Shown: positions 1-8,863 of the stretch, piece by piece
How the letters are laid out: each line of letters opens with the position of its first letter
Position numbering within the stretch: position 1 is the stretch's first letter
DNA from: Alphaproteobacteria bacterium
Lineage (GTDB): Bacteria; Pseudomonadota; Alphaproteobacteria; Caedimonadales; UBA9215
Reading direction: 5' to 3'
Assembly (NCBI GenBank): GCA_009993885.1
Contig: JAACSN010000011.1
Span: 35,897-99,896 of the forward strand
Length of the DNA stretch: 64,000 bases
The notes under the pieces: model-generated
Database searches by the model: none
What the model was told of the DNA's origin: nothing
The model's input: the letters and a program-made list of their open reading frames with translations, nothing else
Translations under genes and position numbers: made by a program

Positions 1-2
1 GC

Positions 3-1223
3 GTGGCAGCGGGGAGTTTATGGGCCTACTACGAACTTGGTTGGGGCGGCTGGTGGTCTTGGGATCCTGTGGAAAATGCGTCTCTTTTACCGTGGCTTGT
101 GTCAACGGCGTTGCTTCATGCTATCGGTTCTTACCGCCGCACGGGCTCCTTAAAATTGTGGTGTCTTTTCTTAGGTCTTCTTACCTATTTAACGAGTTTA
201 CTGGGGACTTATATTACGCGTTCCGGAATTGTGGCCTCTGTTCACGGTTTTGCAAAGGATGAACAAAGAGGGCTTTATCTTTTAACTTTCACAGCCTTAT
301 TGGCAGGGCTTTCTTTTCTGTTATTTGCCGTGCGTGCCTACAAGATGCGTTCAAAAATGCCTGTGATTTATCCGGCTTTATCAGGATTTGTGAGTTTAAA
401 TATATATATATTGCTCCTTATAAGTCTTGTTCTTGGTGCGGGGACTCTTTACCCCGTGTTTGGAGAGGCAACCCTCACAGAATCGTTCTTTAATACAAGC
501 ATTAACCCCCTTGCTTTGGCTGTTCTTTTTCTCATGGGGCTTGCGACTTTTGTGGGATGGAAGCCGACGCCTTTATGGCCCTTATTGCGCAAACGCCTTT
601 TGCCCTTGAATGGCGGGCTTCTGGTGATTGCCGTATTGATGTATCAAGAAACCCTTGAGAAAAATGCCGAGAATTTGATTGCCGTTTTCGCCCTTGGCTT
701 TAGTCTTTGGGTACTTGTGGCGAGCAGTATAGCGTTGGTGAAAAAGCGTGCCCATGCCATGATGTTGGCTCATATCGGCTTTTCTATTTGCGTCATCGGC
801 ATGAGTAGTGACACCTTATTTAAGGAAGAAGGAACGTTCTGGCTCGGAGCCGGAGAGAGCGAAACTTTTGCAGGATATACTTTTGTTCTTGAGAGTGTTC
901 GGCAGAATGAGGCGCCTAATTATATTAATGAGGTTGCTGAGGTTGGGGTCTTTAACTTTAAAGGAGAGGCCGTTGCGACTTTAAAACCGGAGACGCGGCT
1001 TTACGGCACAAAAGGAGCCCTTGTTTCTAAAACAGCCGTTGTTCGGCGATATTGGGCGCAATTATATGTTGTGTTGGGCCCCATGCTTGAAACGGGTCAG
1101 CGGTCTTTTCGGGTCTTTTACCATCCCCTTGTCATGTTGATTTGGCTTGGGGGAGGACTTATGAGCCTTGGAGGTTGTATCGCCGTGTTAGGATATGTGA
1201 GACGGCGTCGGAGGTTTCTATAA
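3..1223 (+). CDS. ccmF: Cytochrome c heme lyase subunit CcmF (5' end outside window)
   Basis: This is the C-terminal two thirds of CcmF, the membrane subunit of the heme lyase that attaches heme to apocytochrome c at the periplasmic face. The tryptophan-rich heme-handling motif GWGGWWSWDPVEN is at about residues 13-25 of the visible part, followed by PWL and many hydrophobic helices, the last near the C-terminus. The family is about 650 residues; 406 are seen here, and the reading frame is open to the window edge, so the GTG at base 3 is not the true start. No ccmG or ccmH follows: the next gene is convergent ruvX, overlapping by 6 bases. System I cytochrome c maturation implies aerobic respiration with c-type cytochromes. 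Confidence 0.95.
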   Translation: MAAGSLWAYYELGWGGWWSWDPVENASLLPWLVSTALLHAIGSYRRTGSLKLWCLFLGLLTYLTSLLGTYITRSGIVASVHGFAKDEQRGLYLLTFTALLAGLSFLLFAVRAYKMRSKMPVIYPALSGFVSLNIYILLLISLVLGAGTLYPVFGEATLTESFFNTSINPLALAVLFLMGLATFVGWKPTPLWPLLRKRLLPLNGGLLVIAVLMYQETLEKNAENLIAVFALGFSLWVLVASSIALVKKRAHAMMLAHIGFSICVIGMSSDTLFKEEGTFWLGAGESETFAGYTFVLESVRQNEAPNYINEVAEVGVFNFKGEAVATLKPETRLYGTKGALVSKTAVVRRYWAQLYVVLGPMLETGQRSFRVFYHPLVMLIWLGGGLMSLGGCIAVLGYVRRRRRFL

Positions 1224-1703
1224 AGGTTTTGTAGAGCGGCACACATTCTCCATACGATCAAGAAACCCTTGCAAAATATAATTAGCCGCAACTTTGTCAA
1301 TCACTTCTTTGCGACGTTTCCGCGAGAGGTCGGCCTCCACTAGGATCGTTTCAACGGCAACCGTTGAGAGGCGTTCGTCCCATAAAACAATCGGAATATC
1401 CGGATAAAGCTCTTCAAAATTACGAACAAAATCAGCGGCAGATTGGGCTCGGGGGCCTTTGGTTCCGTCCATATTTAAAGGCAGTCCCACAACGATGGCA
1501 CAGCTTTTTTTCTCGTCATAAAGATCTTTGACGCGTTTGGCCGACAGGGTGAATTTTTCGTGTTGAATAACCTCAAGGGTGCTTGCAATCATCCATGTGC
1601 GATCGCTGGCCGCAACGCCAATACGTTTGCCGCCAAGATCAAGAGCCAAGAGCGCTTTGTTAAGAGACTTGAGCTTTGCGATATCCTCTAAGGTAACGGG
1701 CAT
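1218..1703 (-). CDS. ruvX: RuvX/YqgF family putative pre-16S rRNA nuclease
   Basis: A 161-residue RNase H-fold protein of the YqgF/RuvX family, implicated in maturation of the 16S rRNA 5' end. The first acidic motif LALDLGGKRIGVA is at about residues 19-31. The central GLPLNMDG lies near residue 90 and the WDERLST motif near 125, with a further acidic site in the C-terminal helix (IDKVAANYIL). Length is normal for the family. It starts 9 bases after lpxB ends on the same strand, so it is probably the last gene of the lpxI-lpxB-ruvX unit. The 3' end overlaps the convergent ccmF stop by 6 bases. Confidence 0.93.
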   Translation of the reverse strand: MPVTLEDIAKLKSLNKALLALDLGGKRIGVAASDRTWMIASTLEVIQHEKFTLSAKRVKDLYDEKKSCAIVVGLPLNMDGTKGPRAQSAADFVRNFEELYPDIPIVLWDERLSTVAVETILVEADLSRKRRKEVIDKVAANYILQGFLDRMENVCRSTKPL

Positions 1704-1712
1704 ATTTTTTGC

Positions 1713-2885
1713 TTATTTCTTTAAAAGCGTTTCAAGGACGGCTTGGGCTGCTACATCACTTGGGGACTTTCCGGATTTTGGTTCCACGAGGGCGCGTAGC
1801 TTTGCAAGCTCTCTTTTTTGTATTGCATGTGATTCTGATTTCTTTTTTAAGAGTTTATGAAGGGCATGGGAGAGGTCGTCCGATTTGCAATTTTCTTGTA
1901 AAAGTTCGGGCACGACTTCTTTTTCTAATAAAATGTTGGTGAGAGAAACATGTTTTGTGAGAATTAATTTGCGGACAATGGCCGCGGAAAGCGGGTTACC
2001 TTTGTACGCAACAACCATAGGGGTATCACATAAGCCAAGTTCCAGGGTTACAGTGCCCGAGGCAGCAAGGGCAGCTGTTGAGGCTCGCATAGCTTCGTAT
2101 TTTTCCGTTTCATCGGTTGTGACATATCCTGCAATGCCGTGATCTTTTAGGGCTTGTGTTATTTGGTCTTTAAAGCGGGGCAAGGTCGGGATAACAACAT
2201 TAAGATCGGGATGATGGGATTTCAGGATTTCGACGGCATTTAAAAAGAGAGGAAGGTGCGTTTTGATCTCTGAGGGACGGCTTCCCGGCAGAATACAAAG
2301 GAGAGGTTGATCTTTTTCAAGCTTGTGTTTTTTGCGGTACACTTCGGGGGAAATATCCCACAGCTTTTTTTCAACAAGGGGATGCCCCATGAAGGTTGTT
2401 TTTAGACCGTGCTTTGTGAAATAGGGGGGTTCAAAATGAAAGAGGGTTAAAAGGTGCGTTAAATAGCCGGCGACCCTCTCGGCACGACGAGGGCGCCATG
2501 CCCAAACCGTTGGTGCCGTAATATGAATGACGGGGATATTGAGAGGTTTTAAGCGCTTGGCAAGTCTAAAGTTAAAGCCCGGCGCGTCTATGGTAACGAC
2601 AAGATCCGGTTTGACTTTTTTGATATCATCAAGGGTTTGGGCAAGGCGGGTTAAGACATTAATAATATGCGGGATAATTTCCAAGATCCCCATAATAGAG
2701 AGCTCACCCATGGGAAAGAGACTTTTAAGCCCTTCCTCTGACATGCGCGTGCTACCGACCCCTTCAAAAAGGAGGTGAATGTTCTTAGGACATTGTGCCT
2801 TTAGAGAGCTCATTAAGGCGCCTCCTATTTGGTCACCGCTTTCTTCGCCTGCAATGATATAAATGGTTTTGCGTTCTTTAGTCAT
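1713..2885 (-). CDS. lpxB: Lipid-A-disaccharide synthase
   Basis: LpxB joins UDP-2,3-diacylglucosamine to lipid X to make the lipid A disaccharide at the inner membrane. Visible family features are GEESGDQ near the N-terminus, the nucleotide-sugar site LPGSRPSEI in the middle and the GTVTLELGL motif in the C-terminal half. I chose the ATG at 2885 (protein MTKERKTIYIIAG) over an ATG at 2930, because AGGAG lies about 7 bases upstream and 390 residues is the usual length. The start overlaps the lpxI stop by 8 bases, suggesting translational coupling. In many alphaproteobacteria lpxI-lpxB follow lpxD-fabZ-lpxA; here those genes are not adjacent. Confidence 0.96.
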   Translation of the reverse strand: MTKERKTIYIIAGEESGDQIGGALMSSLKAQCPKNIHLLFEGVGSTRMSEEGLKSLFPMGELSIMGILEIIPHIINVLTRLAQTLDDIKKVKPDLVVTIDAPGFNFRLAKRLKPLNIPVIHITAPTVWAWRPRRAERVAGYLTHLLTLFHFEPPYFTKHGLKTTFMGHPLVEKKLWDISPEVYRKKHKLEKDQPLLCILPGSRPSEIKTHLPLFLNAVEILKSHHPDLNVVIPTLPRFKDQITQALKDHGIAGYVTTDETEKYEAMRASTAALAASGTVTLELGLCDTPMVVAYKGNPLSAAIVRKLILTKHVSLTNILLEKEVVPELLQENCKSDDLSHALHKLLKKKSESHAIQKRELAKLRALVEPKSGKSPSDVAAQAVLETLLKK

Positions 2886-3741
2886 AGGAGACTCCTGTAA
2901 TAAAAAGACCCTTTGAGTCCGCAAGGGCAATGGTCTCGTCTTTATTTAATAAAATAACATGATCGGCTTCGGCAGCAATGCCGCGAAGACCCGCTTGCGC
3001 TGCGTATTCAACAGTCCTCGGTCCGATAACAGCACGATCAACGCGTGTTTCTTGATTGGGTTTGATGACTTTTACGAAAACACCGCCAAGGCCGTCTTGT
3101 TTCAAGGAAGCCGTGCGTTTGATCAGTTCATCGGAGCCCTCAATGGCTTCAACTCCCAGTACAAGGCCTTGTTGTACAACAACACTTTGTCCTACATCTT
3201 GGGCGCCGAGGGCTTTGGCCACGTCGAGGCCGCGCCTAATATCTTTTAGAGCTTGCTCGTCGGGTTGTTCTTTTGTGAGAGTTCCTAAGTTCACCATGGC
3301 CTGTGGGCCAAGCAAGTCTTCCGGGCTAATAACAATAAGGCCTTCGTTTTCAAAAAAATCTACGATAACGCGAAAGAGTCCGTCATCTCCCATGGGTTTA
3401 CCGACCAGCTTTGCCATCAGAGCAACGCCTTTAAGATCCGGTTTAAGGTCGCTCCAAGCAGGGCGATTGAAATAGCCTGCCATGACAATGTGGTCGACTT
3501 TATTGGTTTTGAAATGCTTGATGGTTTTTCCGGCTTGTCCAAGGCCAACCCAATCATGGGGTAATCCTTGAACAAATTTGGGGTCCGTTTGTCCGTCATA
3601 AGCCATAATGTAGTAAGGGATGTTTTGTATTTGGCAGGCTTGAATGATATCGCGGGGCAGGTCACCGTGACCCGCAATAATACCAAGACAATTAATGTTG
3701 CTTAAGTCTGCCATAGAGACGTCTTTTGAAAATGAGTTCAT
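2878..3741 (-). CDS. lpxI: UDP-2,3-diacylglucosamine pyrophosphatase LpxI
   Basis: LpxI (DUF1009) hydrolyses UDP-2,3-diacylglucosamine to lipid X, replacing LpxH in most alphaproteobacteria. The protein shows GIIAGHGDLP near the N-terminus, PMGDDGLFR in the middle and the C-terminal VDRAVIGPRTVE block typical of the family. Length (287 residues, or 278 from an alternative ATG at 3714) fits. Neither start has a strong ribosome binding site, so the first ten residues are uncertain. It precedes and overlaps lpxB, consistent with consecutive pathway steps. A minus-strand MFS gene ends 72 bases upstream. Confidence 0.94.
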   Translation of the reverse strand: MNSFSKDVSMADLSNINCLGIIAGHGDLPRDIIQACQIQNIPYYIMAYDGQTDPKFVQGLPHDWVGLGQAGKTIKHFKTNKVDHIVMAGYFNRPAWSDLKPDLKGVALMAKLVGKPMGDDGLFRVIVDFFENEGLIVISPEDLLGPQAMVNLGTLTKEQPDEQALKDIRRGLDVAKALGAQDVGQSVVVQQGLVLGVEAIEGSDELIKRTASLKQDGLGGVFVKVIKPNQETRVDRAVIGPRTVEYAAQAGLRGIAAEADHVILLNKDETIALADSKGLFITGVSYD

Positions 3742-3813
3742 CTATGACAAAACATAACATATGAGCACGCCCGTGAATAGAAAATTTACCCCCTTTTTTG
3801 AGGAAAAAGTTCC

Positions 3814-5349
3814 TTAGTTTTTAAGGACGTTTTTGGGCGTAATACTTCTGTAACAAATGAGTGCGGCAGCAAAAGAAAGAATTGCCACAAGCCCTATAAC
3901 ACTGAATAAAGCCCTTACCAAGGAGTCGTTGATCATTGCAAGATAACGGGTGATTTCTTGAGAGGTGAACGTACTTAAAAGACTTAAGTCCCGATAAGCA
4001 CTGCCCAAGACGGTTAAAAGGTTTTGGGTTGCTTCGGGGTTTAACGGAATGGCTTCTACGGTTAGCAACCGGTTAAAGTAAACTGCGCCAAGGCCTGTAA
4101 ACAAGCTTGTTGAGACGACAACACCCAAGCTGTTAGAGGTGCAGGCTGCCATAATAAATGTTCCGGAGGCTGTGCTAAGTTTTTTTGGATCAACGACCTT
4201 CATCATCATGGCATTCAGAGCCGGAAAGGATAGACCCATACCGAGACCCATGGCAAAAAGCACAACGAGGAGAGTCGTTTTTTCGGTATTTGTATTAAAG
4301 AACATGGCAAAGATTAAGGTGACTCCAAGTAATAAAAGACCTCCGCAAATGGGGTAGCGGGCATCCATCTTATCAACGAAACTTCCGCCAAAGGGAGACA
4401 AGAGTCCAAGGGCGCAGGTCATGGAAAGGAAGATCAATCCGGCTTCATAGGGACTATAACCTTGAATATTTTGTAAATATAATCCGATGATCACAAGAAT
4501 TGTTGAAAAGGCAAAGCAATAAACGGAAAAACCGATCATACATCCTATAAAAGGTTTGTTGCTGAAAAGTCCTTTAGGGATCAAGCGATTTTCTTTTTTC
4601 TCGGAAGTTTTTATAAAAAGGGCAAGGAGAGAAAGAGAAGCTGCAATAATTCCCCATAATGCAGGGTCTTTAAGTCCCCAAACTTCACTTTGATTAAGGG
4701 CGTACATGAATCCCATGAGAGAGACTCCTAAAAGAAGGCTTCCTTGAACATCGACTTTACCCTCGGCAATACGTTTAGGTTCTTTGGCAACACAGAGTAT
4801 AATTATTGCAACGGTAATCAAGCAAAGGGGGCCGTTAATAAGAAAGATCCAACGCCAACCGAAATTGGCAAGGATATACCCCCCAAAGCTTGGCCCGATA
4901 GCAAGACCAACGGCTGCTCCAACCCCAAGCATGCCGATAGCAAAACCTCGGTTTTTCTCAGGAAAACACTCAAAGACAAGGGCGTAGAGCGGCGGGACAA
5001 AAAGAGCGCCCCCAAACCCCTGTAAAACACGAGCAAAAATCAAAAGAGGAGCCGATGTGACAATCCCGCATAAAATAGAGGAAAGGGCAAAGATATTTAC
5101 GCCCCATAAAAGCAATCGACGCTTGCCGTAAATATCGGCCAGTTGTCCGGCAGGAATCACGAGGACGGCCCAGGCTAAGACATAGCCGCTTAATAACCAT
5201 TGGAGGGTATTAAGGTCGGCGCCGCTATCCTTAGAAATAGGAAGGAGAGCAATATTGACGGCCGTATAATCTACGTTGATTAAAAGGATTAAGATCATCA
5301 TGGCAAAAAGGACGAAATAGGCTCGGGCTTTTTCAGATATATTTAACAT
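3814..5349 (-). CDS. MFS exporter of the 14-TM DHA2 (EmrB/QacA) type
   Basis: A 511-residue integral membrane protein with about 14 hydrophobic segments. The first helix has the DHA2-type signature (LLINVDYTAVNIALLPI), and the loop after helix 2 has GQLADIYGKRRLL, the major-facilitator motif A. GWRWIFLINGP, seen at about residues 165-176, is typical of EmrB/QacA drug:proton antiporters. No periplasmic adaptor gene is adjacent, so it may act alone. Substrate cannot be told from sequence. It is transcribed away from the fliL operon; the 245-base gap between them must hold both promoters. Confidence 0.9.
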   Translation of the reverse strand: MLNISEKARAYFVLFAMMILILLINVDYTAVNIALLPISKDSGADLNTLQWLLSGYVLAWAVLVIPAGQLADIYGKRRLLLWGVNIFALSSILCGIVTSAPLLIFARVLQGFGGALFVPPLYALVFECFPEKNRGFAIGMLGVGAAVGLAIGPSFGGYILANFGWRWIFLINGPLCLITVAIIILCVAKEPKRIAEGKVDVQGSLLLGVSLMGFMYALNQSEVWGLKDPALWGIIAASLSLLALFIKTSEKKENRLIPKGLFSNKPFIGCMIGFSVYCFAFSTILVIIGLYLQNIQGYSPYEAGLIFLSMTCALGLLSPFGGSFVDKMDARYPICGGLLLLGVTLIFAMFFNTNTEKTTLLVVLFAMGLGMGLSFPALNAMMMKVVDPKKLSTASGTFIMAACTSNSLGVVVSTSLFTGLGAVYFNRLLTVEAIPLNPEATQNLLTVLGSAYRDLSLLSTFTSQEITRYLAMINDSLVRALFSVIGLVAILSFAAALICYRSITPKNVLKN

Positions 5350-5388
5350 TATTTTTTCCTATTTTACGGGGACACTTTTTTGAAAGTT

Positions 5389-5553
5389 CTAAAAAGTGAA
5401 ATTTCTTAAAAATATAATGTTTTCAAAACTATGACAATAGACTATTTTTTGTCCTTCTTTTTGGGATAGCGGTAAAGAGTCTTGCCAAAGCCCTTTAAAT
5501 GGTTCAAAATTACTATAAAATGTATATATCTTAAGTTTTTCTTTGCTTGTCAT
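5389..5553 (-). CDS. Doubtful 54-codon ORF between the MFS gene and fliL
   Basis: An open frame starting MTSKEKLKIYTFYSN with an ordinary-looking composition lies in the divergent gap upstream of the MFS gene and fliL. It has no visible ribosome binding site and I recognise no family. The aromatic-rich opening followed by an abrupt end could be the N-terminal remnant of a larger lost gene. It may equally be chance in a promoter region. Confidence 0.2.
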   Translation of the reverse strand: MTSKEKLKIYTFYSNFEPFKGLWQDSLPLSQKEGQKIVYCHSFENIIFLRNFTF

Positions 5554-5594
5554 AGCTTGGAAAAATAAGGAGATCACAGGGAGATTCTATTAAA

Positions 5595-6200
5595 ATGGCA
5601 GACGAAACTAAGAAAGACGTTGACGACGCCGAAGAGATTAAAGACCCCGATGATATCGGGGAGGAGTCCGGCGATTCTGAAGGTGAAGACGCCAAGGCAA
5701 AAAAGAAAAAATCCGGCTCCGGCATGATGACAATATTGTTGGCGGCCGGTATTCCGACAGTCTTAATTCTTATTCTTGCCGTTGTTCTCTTTTTTACGTC
5801 CTTTGGGCGCGGTCTTATTGGCCTTGATAAGGGGGACGCTAAACACGGTGAGGAAGAAAGCGTGGAAGAGGCTGTTGTCAAACTACCCGAACACATTACC
5901 TATTATGAAATGCCCGAATTATTGGTGAATATTCAAACAAGTTCGTCGAAGCGTAAACCTTATTTGCGTTTGGCTGTTAAATTCGAAATACATGATCCCG
6001 AGGCTATAAAAACCCTTGATTTGATTAAGCCTCGTATTATTGATGCCTTTCAAGTTTATTTACGAGAGTTGCGGGTGGATGATCTGGAAGGTTCTACCGG
6101 TTCTCAGCGTTTGAAAGAAGAGCTTTTAAAGCGCGTGAATACGGTTGCAGCGCCGGTGAAAGTCATAGATGTTTTATTTCAGGTGTTCGTTATCCAGTAA
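5595..6200 (+). CDS. fliL: Flagellar basal body-associated protein FliL
   Basis: FliL is a single-pass inner-membrane protein that surrounds the stator units of the flagellar motor. The first 42 residues are highly charged, with an acidic stretch then a Lys run. One membrane helix spans about residues 43-67, followed by a periplasmic domain. The C-terminus RVNTVAAPVKVIDVLFQVFVIQ-like ending (positions about 180-201) matches the conserved FliL tail. It opens the operon with fliM, DUF6468 and motE. A GGGAG lies about 13 bases before the ATG, a loose ribosome binding site. Confidence 0.95.
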   Translation: MADETKKDVDDAEEIKDPDDIGEESGDSEGEDAKAKKKKSGSGMMTILLAAGIPTVLILILAVVLFFTSFGRGLIGLDKGDAKHGEEESVEEAVVKLPEHITYYEMPELLVNIQTSSSKRKPYLRLAVKFEIHDPEAIKTLDLIKPRIIDAFQVYLRELRVDDLEGSTGSQRLKEELLKRVNTVAAPVKVIDVLFQVFVIQ

Positions 6201-6304
6201 CAGGGCTTCCTTTTATTCTTGAGAAGGAGGGAAGGTTAAGGGAAACTTAGATTGCTTTTAACGATATATGGTTAAGGCCGTATTCAACAGGAAGGTTAAG
6301 TAAA

Positions 6305-7396
6305 ATGAGTGATGCTGCAGAGGAAGAATTAAGTGATGAAGAGCTTGCAGCTCAATGGGCTGCTGAGGGTGAAATTGACGAAGAAAATAAAGAACCCGAG
6401 CGTATTTTAAGTCAAGATGAAATTGATAACTTGTTGGGAAGCGCCGGCGTTGGAGCTAAAGAATCCGGCGGTATTAATTTCCTTATTAACAACAGCAAGC
6501 TTTCCCATGAACGCCTTCCGATGTTGGAAGTGGTGTTTGATCGTCTTGTACGAAATTTAACAACGTCTTTAAGAAATTTCACCTCCTCTACGGTTGATCT
6601 AAGTGTCGATGAGATGACGTCTGTTCGTTTTGGAGATTACCTTGATACGGTTTCTTTGCCAGCGCTTTTAACCGTTTTCAAGGCCGAAGAATGGGAGACA
6701 CTGTCTCTTTTATATGTGGAAACAGGTCTTGTTTATACATTGGTGGATACCCTGCTGGGCGGTAAAAATGAAACTGCCGAACTGAAAGTAGAGGGGCGTC
6801 CCTTTACCTCGATTGAACGGGGACTTGTAAAAGAACTTGCCGATATTATTTTGATTGATTTTACCCAAGCTTTTTCAAGCATTGCACCCGTCACTTTCAG
6901 TTATGATCGCATGGAAACCACCCCGCGTTTTGCGGCGATTGTCCGACCTGTCGATGCGGCTATTTTAGTGAATGTTCGGATTACCATGGAAGGGCGCGGC
7001 GGGAATGTTCAGTTTTGTATTCCTTATGCTTCCATTGAGCCTGTGCGTGATCAAATCGTACAAATGTTTATGGGTGAAAAGTCCGGCGGCGACAGTATGT
7101 GGTCGGGGCATCTGCAGAGTGAAGTTTGGGATGCTGAAGTAGAAGTTGATACGATTTTAGGTGAAATGTCCATTCCTCTTGGGGAAGCTTTAAAGTGGAA
7201 AGTCGGATCTCAAATCGTACTACGCACCAAACCGCAATCTCTCTTAAAGGCCTCCGTTGGCGGCTTTAAGATTTTAGAAGGAAAAGCAGGGCGAAGAGAC
7301 GGCTTTGTTTCCCTGCGTGTTGAGCAAAATATGATACAAAAAAAATTGCAACGTATTTATGAAGATCAACAAAATCACAAAAAGGAAACTTCATGA
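6305..7396 (+). CDS. fliM: Flagellar motor switch protein FliM
   Basis: FliM forms the middle of the cytoplasmic C-ring and binds phosphorylated CheY to reverse rotation. The CheY-binding segment LSQDEIDNLL is at residues 35-44, followed by the FliM middle domain and a C-terminal SpoA domain that ends with LRVEQNM. AGGAAGG precedes the ATG by about 10 bases. Unusually, 34 mostly acidic residues precede the CheY-binding motif, which in the family is normally close to the N-terminus. The stop overlaps the next start by 4 bases (ATGA), indicating coupling. Confidence 0.96.
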   Translation: MSDAAEEELSDEELAAQWAAEGEIDEENKEPERILSQDEIDNLLGSAGVGAKESGGINFLINNSKLSHERLPMLEVVFDRLVRNLTTSLRNFTSSTVDLSVDEMTSVRFGDYLDTVSLPALLTVFKAEEWETLSLLYVETGLVYTLVDTLLGGKNETAELKVEGRPFTSIERGLVKELADIILIDFTQAFSSIAPVTFSYDRMETTPRFAAIVRPVDAAILVNVRITMEGRGGNVQFCIPYASIEPVRDQIVQMFMGEKSGGDSMWSGHLQSEVWDAEVEVDTILGEMSIPLGEALKWKVGSQIVLRTKPQSLLKASVGGFKILEGKAGRRDGFVSLRVEQNMIQKKLQRIYEDQQNHKKETS

Positions 7397-7836
7397 GTTT
7401 TGATATCATTTTAGATTTAATTGTCATTAGCTGTTTAGGGGCTACTATTGCGTTTGCCGTGCGTTTAAATAAAAAGCTGGCAACCATTTATAAAAGTCGT
7501 GAAGAAATACAGGCCTTTTTAAATCAATTTACAGAGTCTATGTCCAAGGCCGATGCCAGTATAAAAGATTTGCGAGGCGTTGGTGAGTCTGTTTTTAAAA
7601 GTGCTCAAAAAGAGATGGACGATGCCCGTGCTTTAAAAGATGATTTGGCTTTTTTAAATGAGCGTGGAGAAGAGTTGGCGGAACGTCTTGACGGGGCTAT
7701 TCGAGTTGCGCGGACGCTTTATAAGGAATTGGAAGATAGAGCTGCCGGCGTTTCACCGGCCGCCTCAAATGCCCCTTACTATGAAGAAGAAGCCTCCCAG
7801 CCCGAACTCGTCCGTCAGTTGAAAAATGTGCGTTAG
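7393..7836 (+). CDS. DUF6468 flagellar-operon protein
   Basis: A 147-residue protein with one N-terminal membrane helix (about residues 5-24) followed by a long, charged, probably coiled-coil region to about residue 120. It matches the DUF6468 family found beside fliM and motE in alphaproteobacterial flagellar operons; its molecular role is not established. It overlaps fliM by 4 bases and is followed after 39 bases by motE. By position and topology it is probably a membrane-anchored motor accessory protein. Confidence 0.8.
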   Translation: MSFDIILDLIVISCLGATIAFAVRLNKKLATIYKSREEIQAFLNQFTESMSKADASIKDLRGVGESVFKSAQKEMDDARALKDDLAFLNERGEELAERLDGAIRVARTLYKELEDRAAGVSPAASNAPYYEEEASQPELVRQLKNVR

Positions 7837-7875
7837 CATTTTTTTGGTTTTTTAAATACGATAAGGTTATGCCCT

Positions 7876-8679
7876 ATGAAATCTCTTTTAAAAGCTTACC
7901 GAGTGACTACGGCAGAGGCTTTGCCGCAAGGTAATTCTGCTCGTGCTTCTTCTTCCTCCCTCTCTCGCCGGAGAGTCGGAGAGTCTTTGAAAGAAAAATT
8001 AAGTTTTTTATTCCTTTTTAAAATACGTCTTGTGCCCCTTGTGATTTTCTTCGCTGTTTTAGTTTTGGGTGCACGAGTCACAACGCTTTTTAGCCATATG
8101 GGCGGCAGCTCTCTTTTAAAAGAGGTCCACGCTTCTGCTAATAAAAACGAAAAACCGACTCCTTTGGGAAAATTAGATTCCTTACCCGAAAAAAACAAAA
8201 ATGAACTAAAAGCTCTGGATAAATTTGATCCCTTTAACATGACCGCGGATCAATACCGAGCTTTAAAAGGTGTCCTTGATAAGGGAAATCAGCTTGCTGA
8301 TCGAGAGCATTCTATTTCTGAAAAAGAGCAAGTCTTGCAGGCGCTTGTTAAAAAAATGGATGAGAAAATTTCCGAACTTAAAAAAACAAAGGAAGAGCTA
8401 AAAGTTCTTGTTGATAAAATCGAGGAAGACGAAAACGCTAATACAAAACGCCTTGTTAAAATGACAGAATCCATGAAGCCTGCTCAAGCAGCTAAAGTTT
8501 TGGAAGGCATCGAATTCTCGATTCTTCTTGAAATTATGGAGAAAGTAAAAGAAACAAAGGCTTCGGCTATTCTGGCTGCTATGGATGTGGAAAAGGCGGG
8601 GTATCTTATGACGGCTCTTTCAAAGCGCCGTAAAATTTTTAAAAAGGGCAATCCTTCTAAATCCGTTATGGAAGGGTGA
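7876..8679 (+). CDS. MotE-family flagellar motility protein
   Basis: A 267-residue protein with a basic N-terminus, a membrane helix at about residues 50-68, a long coiled coil (about 130-195) and a C-terminal MgtE_N-like domain with the signature MKPAQAAKVLEGIE then ILAAMDVEKAGYLM. This is the architecture of MotE, described in rhizobia as a periplasmic chaperone of the motor protein MotC. No motC or motB lies in the window, so the partner is unknown. The position after fliM and DUF6468 supports a flagellar role. The first 45 residues are Ser/Arg-rich and poorly conserved in appearance; translation might start later. Confidence 0.75.
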   Translation: MKSLLKAYRVTTAEALPQGNSARASSSSLSRRRVGESLKEKLSFLFLFKIRLVPLVIFFAVLVLGARVTTLFSHMGGSSLLKEVHASANKNEKPTPLGKLDSLPEKNKNELKALDKFDPFNMTADQYRALKGVLDKGNQLADREHSISEKEQVLQALVKKMDEKISELKKTKEELKVLVDKIEEDENANTKRLVKMTESMKPAQAAKVLEGIEFSILLEIMEKVKETKASAILAAMDVEKAGYLMTALSKRRKIFKKGNPSKSVMEG

Positions 8680-8755
8680 CGATCTCATTTAAGCTGTTTG
8701 AGCCGGTGTTATATTTTTGTAGTCGGGTTTTGCCGAAAGGAAGTGAAGTTTTATT

Positions 8756-8863
8756 ATGTATAAATTTACCTTCTCTTTGATGACATCGGATCAAGAAGGA
8801 CTCGTGCTGAAGTGGCTCCATAAACCCCATATCTTAATGCGGTTGAGGAAAAGGATTAATTAA
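8756..8863 (+). pseudogene. Truncated N-terminus of a GNAT-type acetyltransferase
   Basis: A 35-codon frame begins ATG TAT AAA with AAGGAAGTGAAG about 8 bases upstream. The peptide (MYKFTFSLMTSDQEGLVLKW, then LHKPHIL) has the layout of the first strand and helix of AAC(6')-like GNAT acetyltransferases: an aromatic strand, a loop, then a WL-x-KPH helix end. It stops right after this element, where the family continues for about 150 more residues. Its end overlaps the 3' end of the convergent phosphatase gene by 8 bases. I read it as a degraded or truncated gene; family assignment rests on pattern only. Confidence 0.4.
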
